The notes under the pieces are model-generated. The model saw only the letters and a list, made by a program, of their open reading frames with translations, did not search any database and had not been told where the DNA came from. Shown here piece by piece: positions 51,827 to 62,975 of a DNA stretch of 64,000 nucleotides. The stretch is from NCBI GenBank assembly GCA_003255065.1, contig QAOA01001436.1:941960-1005959 (forward strand), written 5' to 3'. The DNA comes from Cercis canadensis. Its lineage: Eukaryota > Streptophyta > Magnoliopsida > Fabales > Fabaceae. Numbering within the stretch: the stretch's first letter is position 1; each line of letters starts with the position of its first letter. A program made the position numbers and the translations under genes.

Positions 51827-54800
51827 ATGGAGAGTGGCAGTAGTACTAGTGGTAGCGGTAATAGTAGCAGCATAGTTAGCAACCAGAGAAAGCCTGTTCA
51901 AGCAATTCGATTTGAGAATCCATTTACTTTGAAAGTGGGTCAAGTATTTACAGGTTTTGGCGTCGGTTGTGGTGTTGGAATCGGCGTTGGTCGCCCTTTA
52001 AATTTAGGTACCTTTTTTTTCCCCCTTCTTTTTTCTCTCAATCGAACTTCTTCCGCTTTCTCTTAGATATTGTTGGAAGATATGGACTTAGGAGGGATTT
52101 TCAAACCAAAAAAGCAAGAGTTGGATCATACCCATACAGAAACTCCTGCTAACAAACCATGTATCTATTTTTCTCATTTGCCATTTGCTTCAAATTTGGA
52201 TCATACGCTTGTTTATTCTATTTCTATGAGAAAATGTGGAAATGAAGACTTGCTCTGTTCAATAATACCCTATCTTATAATTTTCTAGCGTAACTAGCAA
52301 CTCAAATGAAAGGTTACTTTGGATGATCATCATGAATATTATATTTCATTTGATTTATCAAAAATTTATTCCTTCTAGGTGCTATACCGATGCTGAATCA
52401 AGTAATGAGTGCCACCAGAGGTGCAACTGATGCATTTTCTGGTGTTAGCAGACATGTAAATAGTTCTGTAAGTTGAAATTCATCCTCTCACTGTGTAAAG
52501 TTATGTTGTTGTCACCATGTAGCATAACTTCATTTTCTTTTTCACTTTCATTTGTTTATGGACGAATAACTCCTTATGCTTATAATAAAATATTCATTTC
52601 TCATATTTTATTTAGTTGAGGAAGTTGGGAGCTAAGAATATTGAAGTGGGCATTGGATGTGGAGTTGGTTTTGGCCATGGTTTTGGAGTTGGTATGTTAT
52701 ATATATTCATTATCGAATATTTCTTTGAAGTTTTGAAGACTTTGATGCCCTACTGTTGAGGAGATTTGCAAAATATTATGATGCTTCGGTCTTTTGTGAT
52801 TCTATGTTGTGAGACAGACGTACTACATAGTTCACCCTCCGGGTAGATATGATAATGTACATTGGTTAATCATGTCATTACCTTAATATCTTTTTCTTGC
52901 CTTTCATGATATTCATTAGTTTTAGTCTTTGTCTTGCTAACTATACGTAGTCATAGTATCTACAACCTTACCATTTTTAGCTATTCATCCATCTGTTGCC
53001 CTGCTAATGGATGATTAGTGGAAATATTTTTAATTGCTAGGTCTTTTGTTGAACTTAGATAATTAATTCTGACTAGTTCTTAAAATGATCCATTTAAGAA
53101 GCTAACATTTTGATGCTAGAGGAGATCTTGTGCTCAGAGTAGACTAAAACAGTCCATGATAGCGTTTCGGTTTCAGATGAATCTTGAAAATGCTCTAGGA
53201 ATGCAGCTTTCTAATGTTCTTCAATTTTATAGCTGTCCTTTATCATGTATCAAATGAAGTTATCAATGAATAATTGAATTCCAATCACCACCTTTGTGGT
53301 TTGCAATAAAGTCACAATAGTAAGGGGCTATGGCTCTCTGCATGCTTCAATTGAGCTATAATTCATTACACAGTTTGCAAGAAAAGGAACATAATTTAGA
53401 ATCGAAATTGTAGACTTACACCTTGATGTGTATTATATGCTAAAGCATGAAAATCCGAAAGTAGATGACATTACTAAGAATTGCCACACTGACACACATC
53501 AAATCAAGCCTTGAGCTTGTCAAGAAACTTAATAATAGCTCCTTTTAAATTCCCTTTGCCTCTTCACATGGCTATATTCTGTTTGACTAAGTCAGTTGGT
53601 GAAGATCCTCCATCTTTATGCAATTTTGCAAGTTCTTCTGTTCAAAGCTGAAGTTTATATATATATATATATCTTTTTTATGGCAGGTCTTGCTGTGAAA
53701 CCAGGGGTGTTGAATCAAATCCAATCTTTTCTTGTCGTATGTGAAATTTCTCGCATCTCAAAATTATTGCCTTTTAATACTTGCTTTTACTGTCTCAAAT
53801 TTAAATCCTGAAATTCTAGGTAACAACAACAAAGATGATGATGAAGTTTGGAATTGCTCCCAATCTACCCTTTGGTCAGGGTGCTTTTCCAACGTCCTTG
53901 CAAAGTGGCATAGACATGGCCAATACAGCATCAAACCAAATCTCTACTGGAAGTATGATGCAGCTGGCAACAAAACCAGACCAAGTATTTCAAGGTCTGT
54001 CAGGGTCTCAACCTCTGCAGATTGGTTCAGCTTCTGAAAATATTGCATTAAAAAGCAGTGCAGTTGACTCTACTTTTGGCAGCCGAACTGAGAAGGTACT
54101 CAGCAGCTTTCTACAAAATCCATTGTTGAAGGGAGAGGCAAGTGGACTTGATGAAGTGGTATGCACCATGCAAGATATCTATTTGTTTGCCAGCTTTCCC
54201 GGTCAATATAGGTAGCTAAATTAGAAGCTACTAGTTTTGATTACCGTACATGATAATTGGATGTTATGCCTTTTCTGCTATTCATTGAAGTCCATTAACT
54301 TTAGAACAATATATGAGGACTAGATACCTATTAAATTGTTGATTATTGTGGCATTTCAATACATTTTGTTTTGCATATAGATAACAATATGTTCTTCCGG
54401 CAATTCTTATTTTGCTTTTGAGATCTTTTTATTCATTGAAGTCCATTAACTTTAGAACAATCTATGAGGACTATATACGTATTAAATTGTTGATTATTGT
54501 GGCATTTCAATACATTTTGTTTTGAATATAGATAACAATATGTTCTTCCTGCAATTCTTATTTTGCTTTTGAGATCTTTTTATTAAATTTGAAGTTTAAA
54601 GCCGGAAAAGTAGAAAAAATTATCATCAGCTTGCCATTCAATATGCTTATATGTCTCCATCAGAATGTTCATTTCTCTTCATTGTTCTCTCCTTTCCCCT
54701 TCTTGTGAGTTAATCAAATATCATGTGGAATTCTGATTCAGAGATACATTGTAGGCTGGACGCATGCGGTCAGAGAATAACATACTTCAGATGGTAATTT

Positions 54801-55078
54801 TCTATTCTGTCATTCTAGGATACATTATAGGGATGCTATTTGCTTTTTGTTGTTGAACTTGTTGAAATGGTTCTGTCATTTAAAGTTGTTCCTGATTTCA
54901 GGTTTTGAAACACCAGCAAATCATTGAAGAACTTGTGGAAGAAAACGAGAAGCTCCGTCACATACTAGTGGAAGACCTGAAAATACCCTCCAGCAAGCTT
55001 CAAGCAAGTCCTTCGGGTAGATATAAGTTGCCATGTACTGATTGTTTTGAGTGCCGGAGAAAACAAAGAAAAAAGTAG
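51827..55078 (+). CDS. Uncharacterised plant protein, Gly-rich N-terminus and C-terminal coiled coil
   Basis: Seven exons (51827-52007, 52379-52467, 52616-52691, 53687-53736, 53820-54158, 54755-54793, 54902-55078) give 316 residues in frame. The Ser-rich start is followed by AIRFENPFTLKVGQVFTGFG and two short Gly-rich hydrophobic repeats (VGCGVGIGVGRP; VGIGCGVGFGHGFGVGLAVKP) of the kind seen in proteins that enter membranes as glycine zippers. The middle is Ser/Gln-rich. The end (NNILQMVLKHQQIIEELVEE, NEKLRHILVEDL) is a heptad-repeat coiled coil, followed by a Cys/Arg/Lys tail (CTDCFECRRKQRKK). I do not recognise a named family; the combination suggests a membrane-associated scaffold that dimerises through the coil. 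The reading frame is supported by every exon joining in phase. Confidence 0.8.
54281..54582. repeat. Tandem duplication with 151-bp period in an intron
   Basis: TTCATTGAAGTCCATTAACT starts at 54281 and again at 54432. About 150 bp of each copy align with only a few changes (ATATATGAGG versus CTATGAGG, GCATATAG versus GAATATAG, TTCCGG versus TTCCTG). The intron lies between exons 5 and 6 of the coiled-coil gene, and the duplication leaves the coding sequence untouched. Confidence 0.85.
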
Positions 55079-55961
55079 ATGAACTACAGGAATAATGACG
55101 AACCCATTCAAGTGCTTAACTAGTGAACATTTCCCGTGACACCAAAGGTTTAGTACCGTTCAGTGCCTTTGCAAGGCAACTATGTAGGTTTGGTTGTCAT
55201 GGGTTACTAAGTTACTCGAGAGAATCGTAGGTACAAATTCAGAGTGCCCGACATATCAAACAGCTTTTTTAGGAATTTTTTAAAATTTGTCTGCACCGCA
55301 CCAGCTTTTTTAGACCACATAGGTTTCTCAAGAAATAATTCAGGGAAAGATGTTAATGAAAGTAAAAATTGTGAAGGATCCCACACTTAATCTTGTATGT
55401 ATCTGTCTTTCTCTATATAAAGCAAAGTTTGGTTAAGATTTTTTTGTTTCGATCCCGCGGGGCGTACATGCTCGGTGCAAAAATGAGCAAGGCCAGAGGC
55501 TTTCATTTTGTGGGTCTACTTGCCATTTGCCAATAAATATTTGTGGGCGCTTCTCATCCTTGGCTGAAAGTGAAAACCTTAAATAAGTCAATAATATTTT
55601 CTAAAAAATCTGAGTCTTTTTTTTTTTTTTTTTTTGTATATCCTCGCTCTTTGACCTAGAAATTGAAATTTTACAAACTTTTTATTTAAATATAATATTT
55701 TTAAAATTATTTACATCAATATTACGATTTTTTAAAATTTAAAAACAAAAAAAAATATTTTCAAAAGATGGTCCTCACGGCCACCTGACACGCCACGGCA
55801 TGACCCCATTTGTCAATTTCTCTGCCTTTTTTCCAGACGAACACGCCGGCTCTTTGATGGCGTATCCCCTCTGAAGCCGCTGGGGATGAAAAATGAAGAA
55901 GCCATTGAAAACAAGAAAACAGTTGCTGGAGGGTGAGGGTGAGGGAAGTGTCGCCGGAACG
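55079..55961. other. Spacer upstream of the BES1/BZR1 exon
   Basis: The 3' UTR of the coiled-coil gene is followed by A+T-rich DNA. At 55660-55790 an AATATTTTTAAAATTATTTAC stretch ending in a GGCCACCTGACACGCCACGG segment resembles one arm of the MITE at 624-991. I cannot define its ends. Confidence 0.4.
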
Positions 55962-56187
55962 ATGACCGGCGGAGGTTCGTCAGGGAGGTTACCGACGTGG
56001 AAGGAGAGGGAGAACAATAAGAGGAGGGAAAGAAGAAGAAGAGCGATTGCTGCCAAGATCTATTCAGGTCTCAGAGCTCAGGGGAACTATAAACTTCCCA
56101 AGCATTGCGACAAGAACGAGGTCTTAAAGGCTCTATGTGCTGAAGCTGGTTGGATTGTTGATGAAGATGGTATTACCTACCGAAAGG
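55962..56187 (+). CDS. BES1/BZR1-type transcription factor, first exon only (partial)
   Basis: The frame starts [20 protein letters not shown] and continues through [55 protein letters not shown] to a donor CGAAAG/GTTTGC at about 56187. This is the non-canonical bHLH-like DNA-binding domain that recognises BRRE and E-box sites in brassinosteroid signalling. I prefer the ATG at 55962, where homologues start; an in-frame ATG at 55893 would add 23 residues. In this family the first exon is followed by a long second exon with GSK3 sites and a PEST region. I find no such exon in the 7.8 kb that follows. Either the intron is unusually large, or the gene has been truncated. The DNA-binding residues look intact. 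Confidence 0.75.
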
Positions 56188-58228
56188 TTTGCTTCCTCTT
56201 CTTTGCTTGATTATTTTGGTTGGATCCTTTAAAGCTTTAATGGGTATATCGGGTTTTGTACTAATTTACTTGCGGATTTCTTGTTTCGGGTATTCTTTTA
56301 TAGACCTGCATGCAGGTGATGATAAAATTGGCTTCTATTTATTCCCAGTTTTGCCTTCTACTTCCGTTTAACCCTTTCCCACTGGTGAAATTATGTTGAT
56401 CTGACGTGGAGAAATGATGTTTAACTGTTTTCATGTTAAATGAAGTAAGGGGGGTGCTATGCTACACCCCCTGAAAGTGACTTTCATGTATTTTATCTGA
56501 CTTTTGCAGGTTTTTGTCTAATGTAAATGTAATTGGAACCGGGTGGTGACAACTTTTCGTAATTATAAAATAGGAACGAAAAATTTTCGTATTTACAAAG
56601 TTAACTATTTTTCCCTCTCATCAATGGCGGAATCTCTGATTTCGTTTCAGAATGTCAAAGATTTCTTGAATTCTGAACTAATTTCAGAATGTTAAATTTT
56701 AACCAAATATATTTAAACTTTTTGTACAATTAAAATTTTTTATACCTCTAGGAAAAACTAATATTTGGCACCCCAGGTCTACTCTTTGGGTTCGGGGGAT
56801 AATTCTGAACCAAATGTTAGCCACACACTTGGCTTGTAAATACTAAATAGGTCCTCTCCGGTCGTCTCTTCCCCCTCCCTACTTTTCTCTCGTGTGCCTA
56901 GCTAAAAGATTATCAAACATAAGAAAGAGCTAATCTACCATTTGTACTACACTAGGCAGAGAAACAGATAAATGACTTTCGTCAAAGCTCAACTATATAA
57001 TCGCACAACACACTTCAACGGAGGAATTATAATGTTCAGAGAAATAACGTTTTATGGTTTTATTTCATTAAAACTGCCATATTAATGTCTGTGTTTTTTT
57101 TTTTTTTTAATNATTAGAGATATATATATATATGGGGTTGGAATATGAGATGGTGTTGAGTCTAGAAACTAGGATGTTGTACTCAAGGTTTTTAATATCT
57201 TCTCTCTCACAAGCAATATTGTTGTGCTAAGATGCCCATGTGCACATCACTTTCTACTCGTGCTTGATTTGCCACAACAAAGCCCCACCGATTGCCATCT
57301 CTTGTTATTCTTCCTCCACTACTCGTCTCGTTTCTCCTTTAACCTTACAATCATAAAATTCCAAAGTGCCAGCGTCCCCCATCTCCAAAAGCAAATTCAC
57401 CCACACATTCCTACCTCAACAGCTGGCACCTAATCTTTTCTTTCCATTTCAACAAAATTAATAAAAAAATTAAAAAACCTTTTCTTTCCCCACCCCCACG
57501 ACCACGACCACGACCATCTTAACCTATAAATTTATACCACTCACTAATGTTCATCATATGCTCACCTACCCTATTAAGCTCCCCACCTATCTTTTCCGTT
57601 GCAAGAGAAGCTTTGAATATACCTTTTCAACTTGTAAACAAATAAAATGTAGAGCCCAATATAATATGATTTGCTGCTGGACAACTAATAAATTAACAAA
57701 AAAAGAAAAATGGTATTTTATGGTAACTTACTGCGATACTACCTATTAATTTTACATTTACTTACCACACATTCACACTAATAATGCTACTAGACAACTA
57801 ATGAACAAAAAATGGTATACAGAAGATCTTTTGATTTAGTATGTCTCATTTGTGAACAAACACTAATCAATTGTTGCACAATTACGGCAAATGTTGTTGT
57901 TTTAAGATTGCGACACCTTAAAATTATTAAATTGCTGCTAATATAAACTAGTTAAGTATAGGTTTAAAATGTTAGTAATAGAGAAGAAGCGCTGGTTTGT
58001 GAATTGAACATCCATTATTATAGAAAAGCAGAAATCACGAAATGTCTCTTATTCAGCTACAAAATGCTACAATGGTATATCTGATATCTCCAAAGCATTC
58101 ACATCCTCCCAAACAAATCACTAATCCACGAAATTTAAACCCAAAAAATTAGAAAAAGGTAAAGAAGCAGAAGGGGGAAGGGCTACACAAATACATATGT
58201 CTCAATCTACATGAATTTAAACAATGAG
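56188..58228. other. Spacer, A+T-rich, no second BES1/BZR1 exon seen
   Basis: The interval contains a hairpin-like GGGGGTGCTATGCTACACCCCC at 56450-56471. Its core GTGCTATGCTAC resembles the terminus of the MITE at 60837. It also has an N at 57112 next to a T-run, and (TA)n at about 57119-57134. Open frames of 60-90 codons show no Ser/Pro-rich BES1-like sequence. Confidence 0.55.
56450..56471. repeat. Short perfect-stem hairpin
   Basis: GGGGGTG and its complement flank CTATGCTA, giving a 7-8 bp stem. The core GTGCTATGCTAC is shared with the terminus of the MULE-like MITE at 60837 (CACTATGCTACTC). It may be the end of a related element whose other terminus I cannot find. Confidence 0.4.
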
Positions 58229-58484
58229 CCTCTGACTCTGAGTTTAATTAAGCAAGGAAGAGTGCTGCTCCTGCCAACAATGCTAACAAGGCAAAGCTGC
58301 TTCCATGAACAAAGATGCTGTTATTCGGAGGTGATGCCCCAGGAGCGGGCGCATTAGTTGGTGATGAGCCAGATGGCGGCGGGGATGTTGGACTACCTGT
58401 TGTGGACGATGGTGATGGGGTTGGTGATGAGCCAGATGGCGGCGGGGATGGTGGACTACCTGTTGTGGACGATGGTGATGGGGA
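58229..58484 (-). other. Duplicated 3' fragment of the arabinogalactan gene (haplotype copy)
   Basis: The 256 bp before the N at 58485 repeat the sequence that starts again at 58486 with a few differences, for example GATGCTGTTATTCGGAGG versus GGCGCTGTTATTCGGAGT. On the minus strand this copy encodes the same C-terminal part of the AGP, including its GPI signal, but lacks the 5' half. It is best read as the second allele joined by the assembler, not as a separate gene. Confidence 0.75.
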
Positions 58485-58504
58485 NCCTCTGACTCTGAGT
58501 TTAA

Positions 58505-59062
58505 TTAAGCAAGGAAGAGTGCTGCTCCTGCCAACAATGCTAACAAGGCAAAGCTGCTTCCATGAACAAAGGCGCTGTTATTCGGAGTTGATGCCCCAGG
58601 AGCGGGCGCATTAGTTGGTGATGAGCCAGATGGCGGCGGGGATGTTGGACTACCTGTTGTGGACGATGGTGATGGGGCTGGTGATGAGCCAGATGGCGGC
58701 GGGGATGGTGGACTACCTGTTGTGGACGATGGTGATGGGGATGGGGATGGTGGACTGCCTGTTGTGGAGGACGATGGTGATGGGGATGGGGATGGTGGAC
58801 TGCCTGTTGTGGACGATGGTGATGGGGATGGGGATGGTGGACTGCCTGTTGTGGGCGATGGTGATGGTGATGACTCAGGTACGGTGCTTGTTGGAGGGCT
58901 TGCCGGAGGAGATGCTGTGGTTGTTGGTGGTGGGGAGGTGGTCGTGGACGGTGTTGGAGTGGTGGCAGAACTTGTCGGTGCAGATGAAGGAGCTTGAGCA
59001 ATGGACAATGCCACGAGTGCCAAGGACATGGCTAGCACGAGCATGGCACGTGTAAGCGCCAT
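58505..59062 (-). CDS. Classical arabinogalactan protein with GPI signal
   Basis: A single exon of 185 residues. Residues 1-22 (MALTRAMLVLAMSLALVALS) form a signal peptide. The mature part is almost pure Ala, Pro, Ser, Thr and Gly. It contains five tandem runs of a unit close to TTGSPPSPSPSPSS, visible in the DNA as a GATGGGGATGG minisatellite. The tail NNSAFVHGSSFALLALLAGA is a GPI-anchor signal with a likely omega site in the NNS region. AGPs are cell-surface proteoglycans whose prolines are hydroxylated and carry arabinogalactan. Repeat copy number is likely to vary between alleles, and the N at 58485 lies just beyond the stop. A TATA-like TATATAT lies about 140 bp upstream on this strand, near 59199-59205. 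Confidence 0.93.
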   Translation of the reverse strand: MALTRAMLVLAMSLALVALSIAQAPSSAPTSSATTPTPSTTTSPPPTTTASPPASPPTSTVPESSPSPSPTTGSPPSPSPSPSSTTGSPPSPSPSPSSSTTGSPPSPSPSPSSTTGSPPSPPPSGSSPAPSPSSTTGSPTSPPPSGSSPTNAPAPGASTPNNSAFVHGSSFALLALLAGAALFLA

Positions 59063-60062
59063 GATTGATGGCTCTTCACTTCAAATGGAATTTGGGTATC
59101 AGAGAAGGAACGAACGCACGGGAGAAAGAAAGGCAGACGCTAGAGAGTAGAGAGAGTGGTTCTGGAGAGGAACAGGGGAAGGGGGCTATGAGATTGATAT
59201 ATAGGAAAGTTCCGACCATCGATTTTTATTCGGTGACACCTCAATGCACGAATATTCCATGCATTCGACAATGAGGTTGACACGTATCAAATGAGAGGCA
59301 TCTTCTTCTTGTGATGTGGTCTTATCCAGCAATGGAATTGCATTTCCCCACTTATTATTCAGCTTAATTCGGGTGAAAATTTAAGTTCAAGTCTTCATTT
59401 TAACTCATTCATTCATAATGTTTACATATAGAATATATTAGAATGATAGTCTAGTCAAAATAATAAATACAAATATTTCGGTTAAATACTGCATTATTAA
59501 TAATGATTAAATTGATCATAATAATAATAAAAAAAATTAAAAAGAATGTATAGCAAATTAGCATTTTCTTACTCTCGCTTTACTTTGCAGTTATCATTTT
59601 TAAAAGGACAGCACAAAAAATCCACGCCTCGGCGGTGGAGAAAAGGCACTTTCCGAAAGTGATGAAAGATAGAGAGAGAGAAAGGAAGCAGCGTCATAGA
59701 TGTAGTGGTAATTGTCTTTACATATGGTACTTATATTTATTATTTAATACCCCGACGAGTGTTAAGAAGTGAAAGTGANTACTCTCGCTTTACTTTGCAG
59801 TTATCATTTTTAAAAGGACAGCACAAACAATCCATGCCTCGGCGGTGGAGAAAAGGCACTTTCCGAAAGTGATGAAAGATAGAGAGAGAGAAAGGAAGCA
59901 GCGTCATAGATGTAGTGGTAATTGTCTTATATTTATTATTTAATACCCCGACGAGTGTTAAGAAGTGAAAGTGAGAAAGTGATCATAATTCATATCACGT
60001 GCTGGGTTAAGGAGGTTTTATCTCTGTACATAGAGACCTCATGCTTACCATAATACTTTAAT
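59063..60062. other. AGP promoter region and a haplotype-duplicated segment
   Basis: The first 200 bp form the AGP promoter and leader, with GA-rich tracts. From 59570 a segment with two near-identical copies follows (59570-59778 and 59780-59976), separated by an N at 59779. No gene is supported. Confidence 0.6.
59570..59976. repeat. Two 200-bp near-identical copies around an N
   Basis: TACTCTCGCTTTACTTTGCA starts at 59570 and again at 59780. The copies differ by a few substitutions (AAAAAATCCACG versus AAACAATCCATG) and by an indel near TTACATATGGTAC. A single N at 59779 lies exactly between them. This fits a join of two haplotypes. Confidence 0.85.
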
Positions 60063-60673
60063 TAGAGCTGGTAAAATGACCAAGTTCTATAGGCTAGCCT
60101 GTTTTAGTTCAATAAAATAATGGGCTGAGTTTTAAAATTAATTGCCTGATAAAAATTGGATCAATTTGGTCAGGTTTGAATTGGCCCATGACCCTCTGGG
60201 TTGGGCCCAAGTTGGCCCGATTTTTTTTTTTTTTTTTAAGTTTGAATTGGAATTTGGAAATTTTTAAAATTGAAATCCCTAACTCCCAATTTCCTAAAAC
60301 TTCCAATTTACTAAATTTGTTTTAGTCAATACTCAAGTGACTTAATTGTTGTGATAAATATTTTTTAATTAGTATGTAGTTGATGATATTTTAGTAGTTT
60401 ATTATTATTTATTTATTTGAGTTTGTATTTTGATTAAGACTTTAAATATTTGACGTTTCGTAATCAATATGTTTTCATATTTTCTAAAAAATAAGCATGG
60501 CAAAAAAAAAATGCTAGCCCATTTTGGTCTGTAGCCCTAAAAAAAGATCGAACTAGGCTAGAATTTTGTTGGCCCATTTAAAATTGGGCAAGATTGACCC
60601 AACTCGTTTTGGCTTGCGGCCCAATCGAGCCATGCCATAATGGGCCGGTCGGCCGACCCATTACCCACATATA
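60063..60673. mobile_element. Non-autonomous hAT-like element, 611 bp
   Basis: The left terminus TAGAGCTGGTAAAATGACC aligns imperfectly with the complement of the right terminus (TATATGTGGGTAATGGGTC). Flanking octamers ACTTTAAT (60055-60062) and CCTTTAAT (60674-60681) match 7/8. GGCCCA/TGGGCC motifs are dense near both ends, and the centre is A+T-rich, as in the other two hAT elements here. No transposase frame. Confidence 0.7.
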
Positions 60674-62975
60674 CCTTTAATGCCACTAGTTTTGATAAGG
60701 TTACCATTACACTACCCGTATACTACAGGTATAGTAGGAGCCTCTATCTCTCTGCAGTGGAGGCACACATGCCAAACACAACCACGCAACCTTTATCTCT
60801 TTCTCTTTCTCTCTCTCTATATATATATATATAAAGGTGAGCACTATGCTACTCCTTTAAGAAGAGGTAGCGCTTCGGGTATGATCCATATAATAATTTG
60901 GTATCGTTACGAAGATCTCAAAAAATTAAGTCACCCAATATATGTCAGAATACATACTTTCTTATAAAATACAAGAATGACATGATATAAAAAATGATAA
61001 TGCTTCAGTGCCACTTGTCGTTGAAATGCAACAACTGACACTATAGTGTACAACCAACGAGATGAGGACATGTTGTCAATCATGTACCTAGTTAAGTATA
61101 TTTTATTAATTATAAAATATGCCCCAAAGTTGTATTAATTATAAAATATGTCTTAAAGTTAAGATAATTACAAAACTACCTCAAATAAAACTTAAACTCT
61201 AAACTTTAAATCATAAATCCTAACCTTAAAAAATGAACTTTAAACTTTAAATTCTAAACCCTAAATCAAAAAAATAAATGAATTGGGACTTATTTGTAAA
61301 TAGTAAAAAAAAATTGTAAGACATTTTTTTTATAATTAGCAAAACTTTATTGACAATAACATAATTTCAACATAATTACGTGCTATATTTGTAATAAGCC
61401 AAATTACCAATTAAACAAGTAGCCAAAAAAATGTGCTGACATCACTTACTCAATACGCAGTTGCCACGTGTCATTGTTAGTTGTTACATTTTAGCAACAA
61501 GTGGTATTTTAGTCGTTTCTTATAAGAAAACATGTCAAGAAATAACTTTTTTAAATTTATTTTTTTGACATATTTTCCTATATTATGCCGTTTTTATATT
61601 TTATAAGAAATTGTGTATTATAGCATATACCTGGTGACTCAATTTTTTGAAATTTTTGTAACGACACTAAAATCACACTATAAATTTTATTATCTCACCC
61701 AAAACTCCACCAAAAAAAAAAATAAAAATAGTGTTATCGCCCTCTAAAAAGATGAGTAGCATAACTTTCACTATATATAAATAACATTACTCTATGCAAA
61801 ACATGTAATGGCATCATTTCCCCCCACCCACCCAAAGCATCCCATATCAAGGACACAAGGGTAGTTTAGTAATTTCAGTTATGGTATATATGCCTTTACA
61901 AACATTCCCATGGATAAGTGATAACCTGACAAAGGATATGCTGTGCAAACTCCGGAAAGAGTGGATAGCAATGGTGAAATGGCCGAGGCAATCAGGCAAG
62001 CCAACTCGCAATGATTCATATAACACTGAAATTTCTCCGTTTTACGGATTTGTCCTTCGTCTATCTTCTAAATGACAAATCCTATCTATATCTGTAATTT
62101 GTTAATACGCTCCGTCCTATGGCATGGAGTTCCTAGTTTTCGGTCACATGAATTAACAAATAAAAGTATCATTATCACCTTTTAATATGCATATGTATAT
62201 TGATTAAAATTACCATCAATTCCCGGTCAAAATCCCTCAAAAAAAAAATTTCCCTTTCAAAAGATAACATTAAATCAGTATTTTGTAGGCGAACAAATAT
62301 AAGTCAAATTTAATAATAAATTAACAATTAACAATTAACATTATACTCCACAACATCTCTTTTGGATAAAACTATATTTAATTAAGAATAACTCTACAAT
62401 TAAAAATTTGTTACCAAGTCACACAATAACAATAAAAAAATAAAATAAAATCTACATGTCAATAATATAGAGAGTTGTGAACATTCACATTGGAGCTATC
62501 AGAAAAGACAGTCTGTCACAGTCATAATAACTTTCATATTTACTGTTAGCCATGTTTTTCATGATATGTACACGTGTCGTCTTCTTTCTCCAACGTAAGA
62601 AAAATATCAGACAGCCTATCATGTTAAAGCTTCGTGGAGAACAACCTATTGTCGTTTTGAAGGAAACGTGAACTGAAAACAGTTCCCATATGGTACGACA
62701 AGCGAAAATAGGCCCCTAAGACAGGCTCTTTGATCTAGTTATTAGAATTTGAGAAGTTTTTGAGCTATTTGTGATACATTAAAACTTAATTATTAAAATA
62801 TTATAATTTTTAAAAATTCAAATAAAAAAAAAAAAAACATTTTAGAGAGTGCGAGCTCCATCGAATACGTCGTAAGCCCAGCGGCAAGTCCAAGCTGAAC
62901 ACAACCTGCTCCTGCAGCGTGTCCGAAGTTGTTCAAACTAAGGGTTGCTGAATCATCATTTGGCATTCCAAAATT
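60674..62975. other. Spacer between the third hAT element and the small broken gene
   Basis: Apart from the large MITE at 60837-61771, this interval is A+T-rich. A 64-codon frame at 61881-62075 shows no domain. I see no supported gene. Confidence 0.55.
60837..61771. mobile_element. MULE-like MITE, 935 bp, with possible 9-10 bp target duplication
   Basis: The left end GTGAGCACTATGCTACTCCT pairs with the right end (complement GTGAAAGTTATGCTACTCAT). Nested inverted matches follow: GAAGAGGTAGCGC / GCGATAACAC..., and CGTTACGAAGATCTCAAAAA / TTTTTGAAATTTTTGTAACG. The flanks TATATATAAA (60826-60835 and 61772-61781) would be a 10-bp duplication, but they lie in a TA-rich microsatellite, so the evidence is weak. 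No coding frame is present. Confidence 0.65.

Noticed and set aside
58615-59055. Plus-strand open frames over the AGP gene
   Set aside because: Shadow frames of the Ser/Pro minisatellite; the minus-strand frame has signal and GPI peptides.
61170-61280. Telomere-like motifs (AAACTTTAAA, CTAAACCCTAAATC)
   Set aside because: Too degenerate for an interstitial telomere array, and it lies within an A+T-rich MITE.
61881-62075. 64-codon frame starting MVYMPLQTFP
   Set aside because: No domain, and length is within chance expectation for this sequence.
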